Shown here piece by piece: positions 17,851 through 26,650 of a stretch of 64,000 nucleotides of DNA; within the stretch, counting starts at the first letter, position 1, and each line of letters starts with the position of its first letter. The notes under the pieces are model-generated. The model did no database searches. It had not been told where the DNA came from and saw only the letters and a list, made by a program, of their open reading frames with translations. Position numbers and translations under genes: made by a program. This stretch comes from Lutimonas vermicola (GTDB lineage: Bacteria; Bacteroidota; Bacteroidia; Flavobacteriales; Flavobacteriaceae): positions 620,001 through 684,000 of the forward strand of contig NZ_JBCDNA010000001.1 of assembly GCF_038433205.1 (NCBI RefSeq), given 5' to 3'.

Positions 17851-17862
17851 AAAAACAAATTT

Positions 17863-18822
17863 ATGGATTCTGACAATAAATCTTATTTGATTAAACGTAA
17901 TTCTATTTTTACTAATAGTAAGGTTATAAAAAAGTTCAACTCTTCTAAAAAAGGTTACTCGGATATAAGAATAGATCACAGAAATTATTTTCCGCTTTCT
18001 AATAAATTAAAAAAGGGGGATATTTTGTACGTTGCTGAAACTGGAGGTGGTATTTATGCAAAAGGAAAAGTTCTTGAGGAACCAAAAGAAGAAGTCTTTG
18101 ATAATATTGAACAAGTTTTGGATTTTTGTCAAAATAGAAATCGACCCGCATATTGGATGCCACAAATAATTAATTTTCATGAAAAATTAAAAGCTAAGTC
18201 AAATACAAAACTTAGATTCATTGAGTATTTTATTGAACAAGAGTTGTTAGATATGGTAATTCCATTTAATGGACCATTAAAAGAATATAAAAAAGGGCGC
18301 AATACATTTATTGAACTTAAAGAAAGAGATCTTTTATTTTTAAAAAATCCTGATTATAGATTGGATAAACTAACTACTCTTAATCCTAAGATACCATCTG
18401 ATTTACGTTTAAAGGTCTACTTATTTATGAACAAAAAATATTCGATTGGTCACATGGTAGATATTGATCATTTTGTACCAAAAAGTGTTGGTGGCCCAGG
18501 GAATATTATAGAGAATCTTGTCCCCATTGGATTAAGTTTAAATAGATATAAAAGTGATTCAATACCAAGAGGTTTTTTTCAAATAGCGAGAGATGAATTT
18601 CCTGAAATGAAGAAATCAATTGATAAAATATTAAAAGATACTAGTTTGTTCATAAAAAACTCAAAATTCTCCAATTCTAAAGAAATTGCAACAAAAATAA
18701 CTGCCTTGATAAATAAAAAAGACATTAAAGATTCTAGAAATTTCTACTTTAAAGTTTTATCATCGTTTCATAATGATTATGCAATGTTAATTGATGAATA
18801 TAATCTTAACGAAAATCTATAG
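17863..18822 (+). CDS. HNH endonuclease-like protein
   Basis: The 319-aa protein has no recognisable N-terminal domain in the first 190 residues; these are basic and beta-rich (GDILYVAETGGGIYAKGKV), perhaps a DNA- or modified-base-reading fold. The HNH motif lies at about residues 200-225: MVDIDHFVPKSVGGPGN with the DH pair, then NLVPIGLSLNRYKSD supplying the Asn and final polar residues. The two Cys pairs that bind structural zinc in many HNH proteins are absent. The gene is markedly AT-rich even for this island. It follows the NT5C gene by 12 bases. A role as the nuclease of a small defence operon is inference. Confidence 0.75.
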   Translation: MDSDNKSYLIKRNSIFTNSKVIKKFNSSKKGYSDIRIDHRNYFPLSNKLKKGDILYVAETGGGIYAKGKVLEEPKEEVFDNIEQVLDFCQNRNRPAYWMPQIINFHEKLKAKSNTKLRFIEYFIEQELLDMVIPFNGPLKEYKKGRNTFIELKERDLLFLKNPDYRLDKLTTLNPKIPSDLRLKVYLFMNKKYSIGHMVDIDHFVPKSVGGPGNIIENLVPIGLSLNRYKSDSIPRGFFQIARDEFPEMKKSIDKILKDTSLFIKNSKFSNSKEIATKITALINKKDIKDSRNFYFKVLSSFHNDYAMLIDEYNLNENL

Positions 18823-18892
18823 ACTTCAATTCAAATATTACAGAAGAAATATAAATGGATTATTTATCCCATAATTAACTTACATCATCCAA

Positions 18893-20866
18893 ATGAAAAG
18901 AACCCTTCGATGCTTGACAAAATCACGATTCAAATTAGGCCTGGAATGTCCTAATAAATTATATTATACACGTAAGAAGGAATATGCCAACCAAAAAAAT
19001 GAAGATCCTTTTTTAAAAGCCCTGGCCGAAGGTGGTTTTCAAGTAGAAGAATTGGCGAGAATGCATTATCCTGACGGTGTTCTAATCGAAGGAAACGATG
19101 GTGATTATCACGATCTTCAAAAGAGAACGCAAGAATTACTACAAAGAGATAAAGTCACCATATTTGAAGCTGCTTTTTTAATTGATGGCTTATTTATCAG
19201 AACAGATATTTTGGTAAAAAAAGGCAATGATATAGAACTTATTGAGGTTAAATCTAAATCATACGACCCTTTTGACGAGAATCTATTTATAGGAAAAAAA
19301 GGAGGCATGGTGAAACCCTGGAAACCTTATTTATTTGATGTGGCCTTCCAAAAGCATGTCATTCAATTGTGCTACCCTGACTGGAGCATTACAGCCTTTT
19401 TAATGATGGCCAATAAAAGAAAAACGGCTTCTATTGATGGTTTAAATCAGCTGTTTAGAATAACCAAAACGGCGCAAAACAGAACCGGAATTGACAAACG
19501 GGTAGATTCACTTGATGAGATTGGTGATTCTGTTTTAGGAACGATTTCAATTGACGGCATTCTTGATGGGATTTATAATAATAAGTTTAAGTATCATGAT
19601 AGCCTGACATTTCTGGAATCTATTAACGAGCTCAATAAAGCCTATCAAAATGATGTCTATTTTAATTGGCCCACCAGTTTTTCAACATGTAAAGCCTGCG
19701 AATTTAAATCAAGTCCTGAAGATGATGAAAAAGGCCTGAAATCTGGTTTTAAAGAATGTTTTACCAAACAACACCAATGGGGGAAAAATGAATTTGCCAA
19801 ACCCAACACATTTGACATCTGGGATTTTCGAAAAGGTGGTGCTTTATTAGATGAAGGCATTCTTTTCAAAGAAGACCTGACAACGGAAAATATTGGTTAT
19901 ATAGAGCAAGCCGGTCAACTATCCAGAACGGAAAGGCAATGGATCCAAATTGAAAAGGACCTAGACAATGATGCTTCCAGTTTTATAGATACAGATGGCT
20001 TACAACAGGAAATCGGATCCTGGAATTTTCCATTGCATTTTATTGATTTTGAAACCAGTACCGTTGCCCTACCCTTTAACAAAGGCAGGCATCCTTATGA
20101 GCAAATTGCGTTTCAATTTTCTCATCATATCTATCATGAAGACGGCACAATTGAACATGCCTCTGAATACATCAATGACCAAGCCGGCGTCTTTCCAAAT
20201 TTTGATTTTCTTAGGGCTTTAAAAAAGGTTTTAAGTAAAGATCAAGGCACTATATTTAGATATGCTACGCATGAGAATACCATCTTGAATGCCATTTACA
20301 CCCAACTTTCAACCTCACAGGAAGCAGACAAAGATGCGCTTATGGCATTTATTCAGGAAATCTCTCATTCCAAAAAAGACAGCGCTAATGTTTGGAGAGG
20401 CGAAAGAGATATGGTAGATCTGTTAGTAGTCATTAAAAAATATTATTATAACCCCCACACAAAGGGTTCTAATTCAATCAAAGCAGTTTTACCTGCTGTT
20501 TTACACTCAAGTAGTTTTCTTCAAGACAAATATGCCAATCCTATTGGCAATATCAATATCAGCAGCAAGAATTTTAAAGACGATCATGTTTGGTTAAGAA
20601 CAGAAAATAATAAGGTTGTAAACCCTTATAAAATGCTACCTAAAGTATTTGATAACTGGACAGAAGAAGAAATAGAGATGTCACTTTCCGAAATTGAGGA
20701 TATTGATAATGGTGGCGCTGCCTTAACGGCTTATGGCAAACTTCAATATACGGATATGAGTGCAGAGGAACGTAAAGAATTATCAAGCGCTTTGTTGAAA
20801 TATTGTGAACTGGATACGTTGGCTATGGTCATGATTTATGAGTATTTTAAAAAACTTATTGAATAA
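18893..20866 (+). CDS. DUF2779 protein: Fe-S PD-(D/E)XK plus DEDD exonuclease-like
   Basis: This 657-aa protein appears to join two nuclease folds. Residues 1-290 look like a Cas4/RecB-type PD-(D/E)XK domain: Cys19 in LGLECPNKLYY, Asp105 in RTDIL, Glu118 and Lys120 in LIEVKSKSY, and a later Cys cluster (CKACEF and KECF, about residues 265-290) that would complete an Fe-S site with Cys19. From about residue 380 comes the DUF2779 region with FIDFETSTVALP, a His/Glu block (ATHENTIL) and a terminal YCELDTLAM, the order expected of a DEDD 3'-5' exonuclease. It should process DNA ends; the exact substrate is unknown. It is monocistronic, between the HNH gene and the first vsr module. Confidence 0.8.
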   Translation: MKRTLRCLTKSRFKLGLECPNKLYYTRKKEYANQKNEDPFLKALAEGGFQVEELARMHYPDGVLIEGNDGDYHDLQKRTQELLQRDKVTIFEAAFLIDGLFIRTDILVKKGNDIELIEVKSKSYDPFDENLFIGKKGGMVKPWKPYLFDVAFQKHVIQLCYPDWSITAFLMMANKRKTASIDGLNQLFRITKTAQNRTGIDKRVDSLDEIGDSVLGTISIDGILDGIYNNKFKYHDSLTFLESINELNKAYQNDVYFNWPTSFSTCKACEFKSSPEDDEKGLKSGFKECFTKQHQWGKNEFAKPNTFDIWDFRKGGALLDEGILFKEDLTTENIGYIEQAGQLSRTERQWIQIEKDLDNDASSFIDTDGLQQEIGSWNFPLHFIDFETSTVALPFNKGRHPYEQIAFQFSHHIYHEDGTIEHASEYINDQAGVFPNFDFLRALKKVLSKDQGTIFRYATHENTILNAIYTQLSTSQEADKDALMAFIQEISHSKKDSANVWRGERDMVDLLVVIKKYYYNPHTKGSNSIKAVLPAVLHSSSFLQDKYANPIGNINISSKNFKDDHVWLRTENNKVVNPYKMLPKVFDNWTEEEIEMSLSEIEDIDNGGAALTAYGKLQYTDMSAEERKELSSALLKYCELDTLAMVMIYEYFKKLIE

Positions 20867-20906
20867 TTAATGCATGCTATATAATCTTTAATTATCTTTA
20901 AAATAT

Positions 20907-21650
20907 AACAAGAATCTATAGAGTTTCTATTTTTAGAACACCAACAGAGTTTACTCAACCACTGTGGTTCAATGATTCGGCAAATCAGCAAAATTATGAG
21001 TTTTAAAAGGCCTTTTGAACACTTGTCAATTCACGAATTGTATCAGAAATTAAAACGCGTTATTGATTATTTTGAATCGGGTAATGAAATCACTGATCAT
21101 TATCTGGATTTGTATTTGATTCTTAAAAAAAGGATTGAGTACTTGGAAAAAAACCTTCCTAAGAATGAATTAACAATTGAAGAGAAATGGAAAAGGATGT
21201 ATGAGGAGTGATAATATTTAATCGGAGATTATAGTTAACTTTGAATATCATGGCAGATGTTCATAACAAAGAGACCCGAAGTTATAATATGAACAGAATT
21301 AAAGGTAAAGACACTAAACCTGAAATTCCGATCAGGAAACATTTGTTTTCAAAAGGGTTTCGCTTTCGTTTACATGATAAAAATCTTTTAGGAAAACCAG
21401 ATATTGTTTTAAAAAAATACAAAACCGTAATTTTTGTTAATGGATTTTTCTGGCATGGCCACAGAAATTGCAAATATGCAGTTATACCAAAAACAAGAAC
21501 TGAGTGGTGGAAAGAGAAAATTAAAAATACTAAATCCAGGGATTCTCTGCATCAATCTGAAATAGAAAAATCAGGGTGGAACTTTATTATAATATGGGAA
21601 TGTGATCTGAATAAAATGAATATGTCTGGTACTCTGAGTAATCTTACTTC
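20907..21650 (+). repeat. vsr module, direct-repeat copy 1
   Basis: About 740 bp comprising a leader (aacaagaatct ... caccaacagagtttact), a small ORF and a vsr gene are repeated at 30531-31240 in the same orientation, with perhaps 75-80 percent identity by eye. The similarity begins about 65 bases before the small ORF and ends near the 3' end of vsr. The 9 kb between the copies is the LlaJI-like operon. Confidence 0.8.
20972..21211 (+). CDS. Small hypothetical protein linked to vsr (79 aa)
   Basis: I do not recognise this small protein. It is predicted to be helical with a charged C-terminus (KRIEYLEKNLP then EEKWKRMYEE). The more natural start may be the internal ATG at 20996 (MSFKRPFEH), since the duplicate at 30597 also has it and similarity continues upstream as non-coding leader. 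It precedes vsr by 30 bases in both modules, so the two are probably cotranscribed. The copy here is intact, while the duplicate has lost its C-terminus. Confidence 0.6.
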   Translation: MIRQISKIMSFKRPFEHLSIHELYQKLKRVIDYFESGNEITDHYLDLYLILKKRIEYLEKNLPKNELTIEEKWKRMYEE

Positions 21651-21681
21651 TCTATTGAGGAATAAAACCTCAGAAAAGTAA
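21241..21681 (+). CDS. vsr: Very-short-patch repair endonuclease (Vsr), copy 1
   Basis: The 146-aa protein nicks next to T:G mismatches that arise when 5-methylcytosine deaminates, by family knowledge. The catalytic Asp is in LGKPDIVL, and the His pair is in FWHGH; RTEWWKEKI and IIWECDL complete the family pattern. One feature is unusual: the structural zinc site of Vsr uses a Cys just before FW (GCFWH in most members), and here that residue is Phe (NGFFWHGH). The other ligands (His, Cys in NCKY, Cys in WEC) remain. Copy 2 at 30862 keeps the Cys. The gene converges on the McrB gene with a 37-base gap. The change may weaken the protein or mark a relaxing duplicate. Confidence 0.88.
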   Translation: MNIMADVHNKETRSYNMNRIKGKDTKPEIPIRKHLFSKGFRFRLHDKNLLGKPDIVLKKYKTVIFVNGFFWHGHRNCKYAVIPKTRTEWWKEKIKNTKSRDSLHQSEIEKSGWNFIIIWECDLNKMNMSGTLSNLTSLLRNKTSEK

Positions 21682-21718
21682 TTGGTCAAGTATCTTGAAA
21701 CCTACGGGATACAAGTAA

Positions 21719-23509
21719 CTACTCAATTCTAAGCGTTCCATCAAATTCATTTTTAAATGTCTCTAATTTTACCGTTTTTAAACATTTATTAAGAAGCTCC
21801 TTAACTTTATTGAAATCATTCATATAGTATTCAAGTAAAAGAGGAATGATTGAATGATTCATGATTTCAAAAATGTCGTTAAAAGTTTTATCCATAAAGT
21901 AGGAATGACCTAAAGTGAAATCAGCTCCCCTCTCAAAGTCTCCATCAGGTTCGATAATCTTAGAATTGATAGCTGCCATGACATCTTTTAATTTAACATC
22001 TTCAACCAAAGATAAATCCGGGTATTTAGGAATGAACCTAAAACGTCTTCTTAACGCGATATCTAAGGCCGCAATGGACTTGTCAGCAGTATTCATAGTG
22101 CCAATAATATAGAGGTTTTCTGGTACACCAAAATTTCTCGAAAACCCCCATTCTTCAGTAAGGTCATCTTCAGGCGAAGGAGCGTTAGGAAGCATTAAAC
22201 GCATTCCTTTATCTTGGACTTTTGAAATTCGTTTATCGTCTTCAATCAATGTGATAAGTTCTCCAAACACTCTTGATATATTAGCCCTGTTAATTTCATC
22301 TATTACAATTACGAAATTATCATCGGGATTGTTTAAGGCATTTTCACATGCTATATAAAAAATACCTTTTTTTCTTTTAAACTTTAATTTTTCGTTTGAT
22401 AAATCAGGAGCGATTCCTAACACAAAATCCTCATAACTATAGCTTTGATGAAATGTTACAAAATAAATCCGTTTATACTTACCATCATTTCCAAAAGAGA
22501 TCTTCATTAATTCACTGAACTTATTCTCAAAAACTTTCCGCTCTTTCTTACTGTCAGTATCGTAATCTTTGGGGTCATTATTATTGATTATACTCAATGC
22601 AAAATTTACCATATTATAGGTCTTTCCGGTCCCAGGAGGCCCATATAAAATTTGATTTTTAGGTTTTATAGCCGCAGATATCAAAGGTTTATCAAATGAA
22701 TCTTCAGGCATGTTGAAAAGATCATCAAAATTGAATAAATCAGGATTCTTAAACTTGAAAAATTCATTACTCAGCCATTTTCTTTTATCCTCCTTTTCTG
22801 CAGTACTTTTATTAATTAAATTTTCTTCCTTTATTTTGTCAAATACAATGATTTGTAAAATCCCATAATATACGTCAGTATAAAGGTTTCGTGGTATTCC
22901 AGTAATTTGTCTTATGAATCTACAATAACTATCATAATCGTCGTACTTTATATCAAAGCAATAATTAAAGACCCTCCGATGTGCTGGGTAATACATAGGG
23001 AAATTGTAAGGATCCTGAATGTTTTTAACCATCGCATATATATAAACAAAATGAGCATAATCAGTGTACTCTTTTGGGAAATTTAATTTTTTAAAAGCGT
23101 TCAATGATGTGGATTCAATAATTTTATTGAATAAGTCTGCAACATTCATAACCTTGTTATTAAACGTTGTCTGCTTTCCGGATCTAAAATGCATAACCCG
23201 GTTTGAGTGTCCTCCAATATTAGTGATTGCAAGAAGCTTTATAAGTTCGTCCAACAGAGCTGTATCATCCACCGTGAAAATATCATTTTTTTTGATTCTA
23301 TTAATTAAATCACAAATGCCATCGTAATTTTCTATACTTTTCTTATTTGAATGAATTTTTTTTTCTATCGAATATGAATTATTATTTTTAACAAAGTCAT
23401 ATACTTTATTAAATAATTCAGGATAACTGGTTTTGATTTCCTCAAATGTTCTTGGTGTACTTTTTGCAATATCTCTTACCTTATTTAAAAAATCTTGTTT
23501 AGCTCCCAT
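21719..23509 (-). CDS. mcrB: McrB-family AAA+ GTPase subunit 1 (LlaJI R1-like)
   Basis: The 596-aa protein has an N-terminal region (1-275) that I cannot assign, and a McrB-type AAA+ motor: Walker A YGPPGTGKT (289-297), Walker B VIVIDEINRAN (Asp404, Glu405) and the MNTADKS signature near 472-478 followed by ALRRRF. McrB motors translocate DNA using GTP and form hexamers that recruit the McrC nuclease. It is the last gene of the operon and overlaps mcrC by 11 bases. Its motor is almost identical to that of the second McrB at 24938, whereas the N-termini are unrelated, so the two probably read different DNA features. No B3-like motif is seen here. Confidence 0.88.
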   Translation of the reverse strand: MGAKQDFLNKVRDIAKSTPRTFEEIKTSYPELFNKVYDFVKNNNSYSIEKKIHSNKKSIENYDGICDLINRIKKNDIFTVDDTALLDELIKLLAITNIGGHSNRVMHFRSGKQTTFNNKVMNVADLFNKIIESTSLNAFKKLNFPKEYTDYAHFVYIYAMVKNIQDPYNFPMYYPAHRRVFNYCFDIKYDDYDSYCRFIRQITGIPRNLYTDVYYGILQIIVFDKIKEENLINKSTAEKEDKRKWLSNEFFKFKNPDLFNFDDLFNMPEDSFDKPLISAAIKPKNQILYGPPGTGKTYNMVNFALSIINNNDPKDYDTDSKKERKVFENKFSELMKISFGNDGKYKRIYFVTFHQSYSYEDFVLGIAPDLSNEKLKFKRKKGIFYIACENALNNPDDNFVIVIDEINRANISRVFGELITLIEDDKRISKVQDKGMRLMLPNAPSPEDDLTEEWGFSRNFGVPENLYIIGTMNTADKSIAALDIALRRRFRFIPKYPDLSLVEDVKLKDVMAAINSKIIEPDGDFERGADFTLGHSYFMDKTFNDIFEIMNHSIIPLLLEYYMNDFNKVKELLNKCLKTVKLETFKNEFDGTLRIE

Positions 23510-24941
23510 GGTTTTCGAATATTGATATTATTTTTGACTTTAACTCTTCTGTCAGTTTTTCAAAACATCTTGTCAATGAAAAATTGCGGTATTGTTCACT
23601 ACTTAGATTTTGCCAGTCTTTAAGAATAATGTTAATCTGTTCAGCTCTCAATAAGATTTCTTTACCATCTGCCAGCTTGTCTTTCATTATATATTTTTCG
23701 GACTTTTCCTTTTTATATTTTAGATATAAAGGATAAAAAAGAATGATTTTATCAATCTTAAAACGGGTTGCATAGGCAAGCATCTGATAGAGATCTCCTT
23801 CTTTAATTCCGTCTTTTGTTAAATTCTTGTATTTCGTATCCGTAATAAATTCTTCATGATTAAATCTGATGATTCCATCTGGTAATAGGGAAGCTGAATA
23901 ATTTTCTTTTCCATCAACATCAGTAAATAGAAAGTTCGACTTAAATGTATCCTCGCCAATGTATTTAGTTGCGCTTGGATTTATTTTCGTTAAACGCTCA
24001 ATATGCTTTTTAATAAACCCATAAACGAAGTCCTGATACAAGTCATCTGTTTTTAGTAAAAAAGCAAAGACCTGAAGAGTTTCCTTGTTCCTATTAATGA
24101 TGCTCCCGGCAAGAAAAAGTTTACAATAGTCGAGTATGGTTTGCATATGTCCAAAGAAGGAATTGAAACGAATTGACTCACAATCTCTTGCCTCATAATA
24201 TTTATCCTCTACATCATCCAAAATTAATATAATGGCTGTAAGGTATTTTTTAGTTTCTTTTACTTTTGTTAGCAATAAAAGTAATCTGCATACATATTTT
24301 ATTATTCTATTAAATTGGTTATCAACTTCAAGAGAATTGAAACGACAATCAAGTTTATGATGCCTTCCTTTGGAAAAATTCCCCATGAGGTACTTTTTAA
24401 AATCAAGACTCCCTCTCATATAATTCAGCTCTGATTCCTGATCCTCAAAGGAATGGTAAGTGCTAACGGATAATACCTCAAGAGCATGTTTTGCGAACAA
24501 GTAAATTAAAGCCTCTAAAAAATCATTATTCCTTTGATGAATATCATTCCTAAGATTTGGAAATTTAAATTTATTCGAATAACTAAGCCACCATAAAATA
24601 TGTGTATGAATTGAATTAATAGAAGCTTCACTAAGTTCTTGATACTCTTGTTCCTGATCAAATATTTTAGGTAATAGATGAATTCTTTTTTTCTTCCAGT
24701 TCACAACACCAACATAATTGTTGGACTTGGCAAAAAGCTTTTCCTTTTGACTTACGCCTCTTGTAACTTCAATAAATTTCTGATCAGTCTTCTTTTCAGA
24801 TACTCCTCTCCAGTTTTCTGTATTCCTATTTTTCCATACAGTGTCCAAAAATTTCTCAAAGGATGAAATCTCTTTGTCATTTAATTTCAATTCACGTGCA
24901 GCACCGTGTTCATAAAGTTCTATGGAAGATTCATCTTTCAA
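23499..24941 (-). CDS. mcrC: McrC-family restriction nuclease subunit (LlaJI R2-like)
   Basis: The 480-aa protein is the nuclease partner of McrB. An N-terminal region of about 120 residues should contact the McrB ring. The C-terminal PD-(D/E)XK site is visible as PDGIIRF (Asp355) and ITDTKYK (Asp368, Lys370), followed by a QMLAYA helix, which is the usual McrC order. It overlaps the upstream mcrB by four bases (ATGA) and the downstream mcrB by 11. A single nuclease thus sits between two motor genes, and all three should be made together. Assignment is firm; whether it pairs with one or both motors is open. Confidence 0.87.
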   Translation of the reverse strand: MKDESSIELYEHGAARELKLNDKEISSFEKFLDTVWKNRNTENWRGVSEKKTDQKFIEVTRGVSQKEKLFAKSNNYVGVVNWKKKRIHLLPKIFDQEQEYQELSEASINSIHTHILWWLSYSNKFKFPNLRNDIHQRNNDFLEALIYLFAKHALEVLSVSTYHSFEDQESELNYMRGSLDFKKYLMGNFSKGRHHKLDCRFNSLEVDNQFNRIIKYVCRLLLLLTKVKETKKYLTAIILILDDVEDKYYEARDCESIRFNSFFGHMQTILDYCKLFLAGSIINRNKETLQVFAFLLKTDDLYQDFVYGFIKKHIERLTKINPSATKYIGEDTFKSNFLFTDVDGKENYSASLLPDGIIRFNHEEFITDTKYKNLTKDGIKEGDLYQMLAYATRFKIDKIILFYPLYLKYKKEKSEKYIMKDKLADGKEILLRAEQINIILKDWQNLSSEQYRNFSLTRCFEKLTEELKSKIISIFENHGS

Positions 24942-26638
24942 TTTTGAGAGTTGTTAGGTGTTATACTTAAAGTTCCATCAAACTCATCTTTTGTTACCTC
25001 TAATTTTTGTGATTTTAAACATTTATTGAGAAGCTCCTGTACTTTGATAAAGTCATTCATGTAATATTCAAGTAAAAGAGGAATGATAGAATAATCCATA
25101 ATTTCTTTTACTTCTGCGAATGATTTATTCATAAAATAGGAATGGCCTAAAGTGAAATCAGCTCCCCTCTCAAAATCTCCATCAGGTTTAATGATTTCAG
25201 AATTAATAGCTGACATTATATCATTCAGTTTATCATCTTTTACAAGTGATAAGTCAGGATATTTAGCTATGAATCTGAATCTTCTTCTTAACGCTATATC
25301 TAATGCTGCTATTGATTTGTCAGCAGTATTCATAGTGCCAACAATGTAGAGGTTTTCTGGCACTCCAAAGTTTCTTGAAAACTCCCATTCATTGGTGGGA
25401 TCATCTTCTGGTGAAGGAGCGTTAGGAAGCATTAAACGCATTCCTCTATCTTGAACTTTTGAAATTCGTTTATCGTCTTCAATCAATGTGATAAGTTCTC
25501 CAAACACTCTTGATATATTAGCCCTATTAATTTCATCTATTACCATTACGAAATTATCATCAGGATTGTTTAATGCATTTTCACATGCTATATAAAAGAT
25601 ACCTTTTTTTCTTTTAAACTTTAATTTTTCGTTTGATAAATCAGGAGCGATTCCTAACACAAAATCCTCATAACTGTAGCTTTGATGAAATGTTACAAAA
25701 TAAATCTGGTTTTTAGTTTGGCCCCCACCAATTTCCTGTTCCATCAATTCACGAAACTTATTCTCAAAAACTTCACGCTCTTTTTTAATGTCTGTACTGT
25801 AATATTCTGTCTCCTTTTCATTAACAATTCCCAAGGAAAAGTTTACCATATTATAGGTTTTTCCAGTTCCAGGTGGTCCAAATAAAATTTGGTTTTTTGG
25901 ATGAGCAAATAATTCAGGATTCTGATCTTCTGAAGTCTGGATGTTTGTTACGTTAGTTTTTGATAATAATTCTTTTAGAAATTTTATGTAGTTCTTACTT
26001 CCTAATATTGCGCTTGGCATTCTCCTACTTTTAGAAAGACTGAAGGTAAAGAAACTACCATTTTTAATTTTAAGATTTGAAGAGAGCTGTTTAATTAATT
26101 GAGGTATTTCATTAGAATTTAGCTTAAATACATACTTTTTAAATTCTTCAAAATATTTTCCTTCATACTCAGTGAGTGCCTCGATTAATTTATCCCTATC
26201 AGATCGGAATGAATTTTTAAAATAATTATGCTGACTACCATTCTTTTTAATAAACCAGTCTGCAAAGTCCTCTTTCAGATTGATTTCATTATTGGCCTTA
26301 ATTACATCAATATAATACTTTGGCTGGTGATCAGAAACAGAATCGTCTCTTTCAACATGGACAAAATCATTAACTTCTGCTTTTTTTAGCTTAAAATAAT
26401 TGGCCATTCGACTTAATCGAACTTCATTGTTTTTTTTGTGGCCATTTTGCTTCACATAAAAATCAAAGGTTTTTTTTAAATTTTTATCGTAAAAGTTGTA
26501 AACCTTTGGGTATCCATCTGTAAAGAAAACTTTAGAATCTACTTCTTTAGATGGCGTTGTAAAACCACCTCCCAAATGTGATTTTGTTTTTCCTATATCA
26601 GTAGGTGTGAGTGTTTTTTTAAATTCTTTTTTTTCCAT
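24938..26638 (-). CDS. mcrB: McrB-family AAA+ GTPase subunit 2 with B3/EcoRII-N-like domain
   Basis: The 566-aa protein carries at residues 1-115 a domain that resembles the EcoRII-N/B3 DNA-binding fold, judged by LTPTDIGKTKSHLGGGFTTP and the later EVRLSRMANYF. The LlaJI R1 subunit has a B3-like N-terminus for site-specific binding, so this is the likelier true R1. Walker A is GPPGTGK (about 254-260), and Walker B and NTADKS follow at the same spacing as in subunit 1. Between the domains is a charged helical linker (120-240). The gene begins 12 bases after the HNH gene and overlaps mcrC. Recognition of an unmethylated target site protected by the two upstream methyltransferases is inferred from LlaJI. 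Confidence 0.88.
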   Translation of the reverse strand: MEKKEFKKTLTPTDIGKTKSHLGGGFTTPSKEVDSKVFFTDGYPKVYNFYDKNLKKTFDFYVKQNGHKKNNEVRLSRMANYFKLKKAEVNDFVHVERDDSVSDHQPKYYIDVIKANNEINLKEDFADWFIKKNGSQHNYFKNSFRSDRDKLIEALTEYEGKYFEEFKKYVFKLNSNEIPQLIKQLSSNLKIKNGSFFTFSLSKSRRMPSAILGSKNYIKFLKELLSKTNVTNIQTSEDQNPELFAHPKNQILFGPPGTGKTYNMVNFSLGIVNEKETEYYSTDIKKEREVFENKFRELMEQEIGGGQTKNQIYFVTFHQSYSYEDFVLGIAPDLSNEKLKFKRKKGIFYIACENALNNPDDNFVMVIDEINRANISRVFGELITLIEDDKRISKVQDRGMRLMLPNAPSPEDDPTNEWEFSRNFGVPENLYIVGTMNTADKSIAALDIALRRRFRFIAKYPDLSLVKDDKLNDIMSAINSEIIKPDGDFERGADFTLGHSYFMNKSFAEVKEIMDYSIIPLLLEYYMNDFIKVQELLNKCLKSQKLEVTKDEFDGTLSITPNNSQN

Positions 26639-26650
26639 AATAAATATATT

